This document shows, in pieces, positions 34,128 to 35,022 of a stretch of DNA of 35,022 bases. The position numbers and the translations under genes are program-made. Source of the stretch: an uncultured Bacilli bacterium (GTDB lineage: Bacteria > Bacillota_I > Bacilli_A > RFN20 > DUOF01); assembly GCA_934183255.1 (NCBI GenBank), contig CAKPSD010000005.1, positions 1 through 35,022 on the forward strand, read 5' to 3'. The notes beneath the pieces are model-generated. The model did not search any database and was not told the DNA's origin. It was given only the letters and a program-made list of their open reading frames with translations. Numbering within the stretch: position 1 is the first letter of the stretch; each line of letters begins with the position of its first letter.

Positions 34128-34199
34128 TTACTTTTTTTAATATTTTTTCATTAATTTTCAAGATTTGAAACTAATAAATATAATAGGAGGAAAATTAAA

Positions 34200-34946
34200 A
34201 TGAAAAATAAAGGAATTCAAATAGAAAAAGAAATAATAACACACATAAATGGAAAATATTTTGATGAATTGAATATTAATATTCAAACTTTTATAATTAA
34301 CATTTATAGCAGTAACTTGAATAAAAATAAAAAGTTTAAAGCAAGCAAATTTTATAATAATTACAAACCAGATATAGTAATAGAACACAACGGCATAAAA
34401 AAATATATAAGTATAAAAAGTGGAAAATCTTGTAGCATACATCAAGAGCACATATATTCATTTATAAATTTTTTGGACAATTTAAATTGTCCAACACAAG
34501 TAGTGAATGAATTAAAGTATTTTCACTTTAATGATGAAACAAAAGATGGAACTGGTACTATAAGGAAAAATGCAATGAATTTTCAAGAAAATTATTATGA
34601 CAGCATTAAATTAATTAACAATTTTTTTAATAGAAAAGAAATAATGGATAAAATAATAGATAGATTGTTATTTACAGGAGAATATTTTGGAATACCAAAA
34701 GCAGAATATATTTATTATGGAAACTTGGAAAATGGTATTTGGGCAGATAGTGAGAAAATAAAAAATTATTTAAATAAAAAATATGTGTTTTCTTCAGCAA
34801 TACATATATCAAAGTTATATTATCAATCATTGCATAGAAATTTAAAATTTGAGCTAGAGTATGAGTATAGAAGATACTATGTTCAATTCAAATGGTATTC
34901 AATAGAAGAAGACTTAAAAGAAATAATAAAAAGCAAAAAGACATAA
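34200..34946 (+). CDS. Hypothetical protein, possible PD-(D/E)xK-type nuclease fold
   Basis: I do not recognise this 248-residue protein as a named family. Around residues 55-85 it has KPDIVIEHNGIKKYISIKSGK, then SCSIHQEHI. The Asp, a beta-strand turn and a strand ending in SIK resemble the core of restriction-like nucleases, with Ser in place of the usual Glu or Gln. The rest is Lys/Asn/Tyr-rich and helical. AGGAGG precedes the ATG. It is alone on the plus strand, divergent from the str operon; the 5S rRNA ends only 6 bases after its stop. No methyltransferase gene is adjacent. Confidence 0.6.
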   Translation: MKNKGIQIEKEIITHINGKYFDELNINIQTFIINIYSSNLNKNKKFKASKFYNNYKPDIVIEHNGIKKYISIKSGKSCSIHQEHIYSFINFLDNLNCPTQVVNELKYFHFNDETKDGTGTIRKNAMNFQENYYDSIKLINNFFNRKEIMDKIIDRLLFTGEYFGIPKAEYIYYGNLENGIWADSEKIKNYLNKKYVFSSAIHISKLYYQSLHRNLKFELEYEYRRYYVQFKWYSIEEDLKEIIKSKKT

Positions 34947-34952
34947 AAAAAA

Positions 34953-35022
34953 GCCTGGCGACGCGCTATTCTCGCAGGCTATTGCCAACTACCTTCACCA
35001 CTACTGTGCTTAACTTCTGTGT
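34953..35022 (-). rRNA. rrf: 5S ribosomal RNA, 3' part (cut by window edge)
   Basis: Read on the minus strand, the visible 70 bases contain ACACAGAAGTTAAGC, GGTAGTTG and GCGAGAATAG and end in GCCAGGC, the conserved order of the 3' two-thirds of bacterial 5S rRNA. Eight T residues follow the end at once, so the closing helix plus T-run may itself terminate transcription. The 5' part, and presumably 23S and 16S, lie beyond the window. Confidence 0.93.

Noticed and set aside
34173..34186. TATAAT just before the 34200 gene
   Set aside because: It adjoins the ribosome binding site, so a transcript started from it would begin inside that site; probably a chance match.
34158..34451. Minus-strand open frame of 97 codons, hydrophobic
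   Set aside because: It is antisense to the 34200 gene, and its Phe/Ile/Tyr-rich content follows from the A-rich coding strand.

Overview
The window is about 35 kb of AT-rich chromosomal DNA from a Gram-positive, low-GC bacterium of the Firmicutes (class Bacilli or close by). Gene content and order support this: rpsL-rpsG-fusA-tuf, rplM-rpsI-cwlD, gapA-pgk-tpiA-gpmI-eno, strong purine-rich ribosome binding sites and sigma-A promoters. TGA serves as a stop codon (for example at the end of dedA) and tryptophan is TGG, so this is the standard bacterial code and not the Mollicutes code. Four genes point to endospore formation: two CotF-like coat proteins, GerQ, and CwlD with a sigma-E-like promoter. 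An uncultured gut Bacillus-class lineage with a reduced genome is a reasonable inference, but the sequence does not name it.

Left end (1-2.75 kb): a truncated secreted repeat protein on the minus strand, then on the plus strand two small CotF-like genes, a probable structured RNA with its own terminator (about 2056-2231), and gerQ. gerQ is convergent with ung.

2.75-7.1 kb (minus strand): a chain of ychF, patatin-like lipase, uppP, metallophosphoesterase and ung. 7.1-9.2 kb: a small unknown gene and a short Rel/SpoT homologue that keeps the (p)ppGpp hydrolase centre but has lost key synthetase residues and the C-terminal regulatory half. 9.25-11.7 kb: a lipid operon of a second patatin, a glycerophosphodiester phosphodiesterase and a diacylglycerol-kinase-family lipid kinase. 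11.8-14.1 kb: lemA, a lipoprotein, a 61-residue unknown and a DedA membrane protein. 14.2-15.8 kb (plus strand): a secreted protein of Ig-like repeats.

15.8-21.8 kb: the complete lower-glycolysis operon gapA-pgk-tpiA-gpmI-eno from one strong promoter. Its terminator lies inside the coding sequence of the convergent Ig-like gene. 21.8-24.3 kb: a Sel1-repeat protein divergent from clpP. 24.3-27.3 kb: a flippase-like membrane protein, an HI0933-type flavoprotein and cwlD. 27.4-28.4 kb: rplM-rpsI with a probable leader. 28.4-29.6 kb: a membrane protein and a nicotinamidase-like hydrolase. 29.7-34.1 kb: the str operon rpsL-rpsG-fusA-tuf. Right end: a lone plus-strand gene with a possible nuclease-like motif, squeezed between the str promoter and the 3' end of a 5S rRNA that runs off the window.

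Most of the window is core housekeeping. No CRISPR array, insertion sequence, prophage or tRNA was seen. The most unusual items are the hydrolase-only Rel homologue, the unassigned RNA between the coat genes, the terminator embedded in an opposing gene, and the orphan gene next to the rRNA operon.
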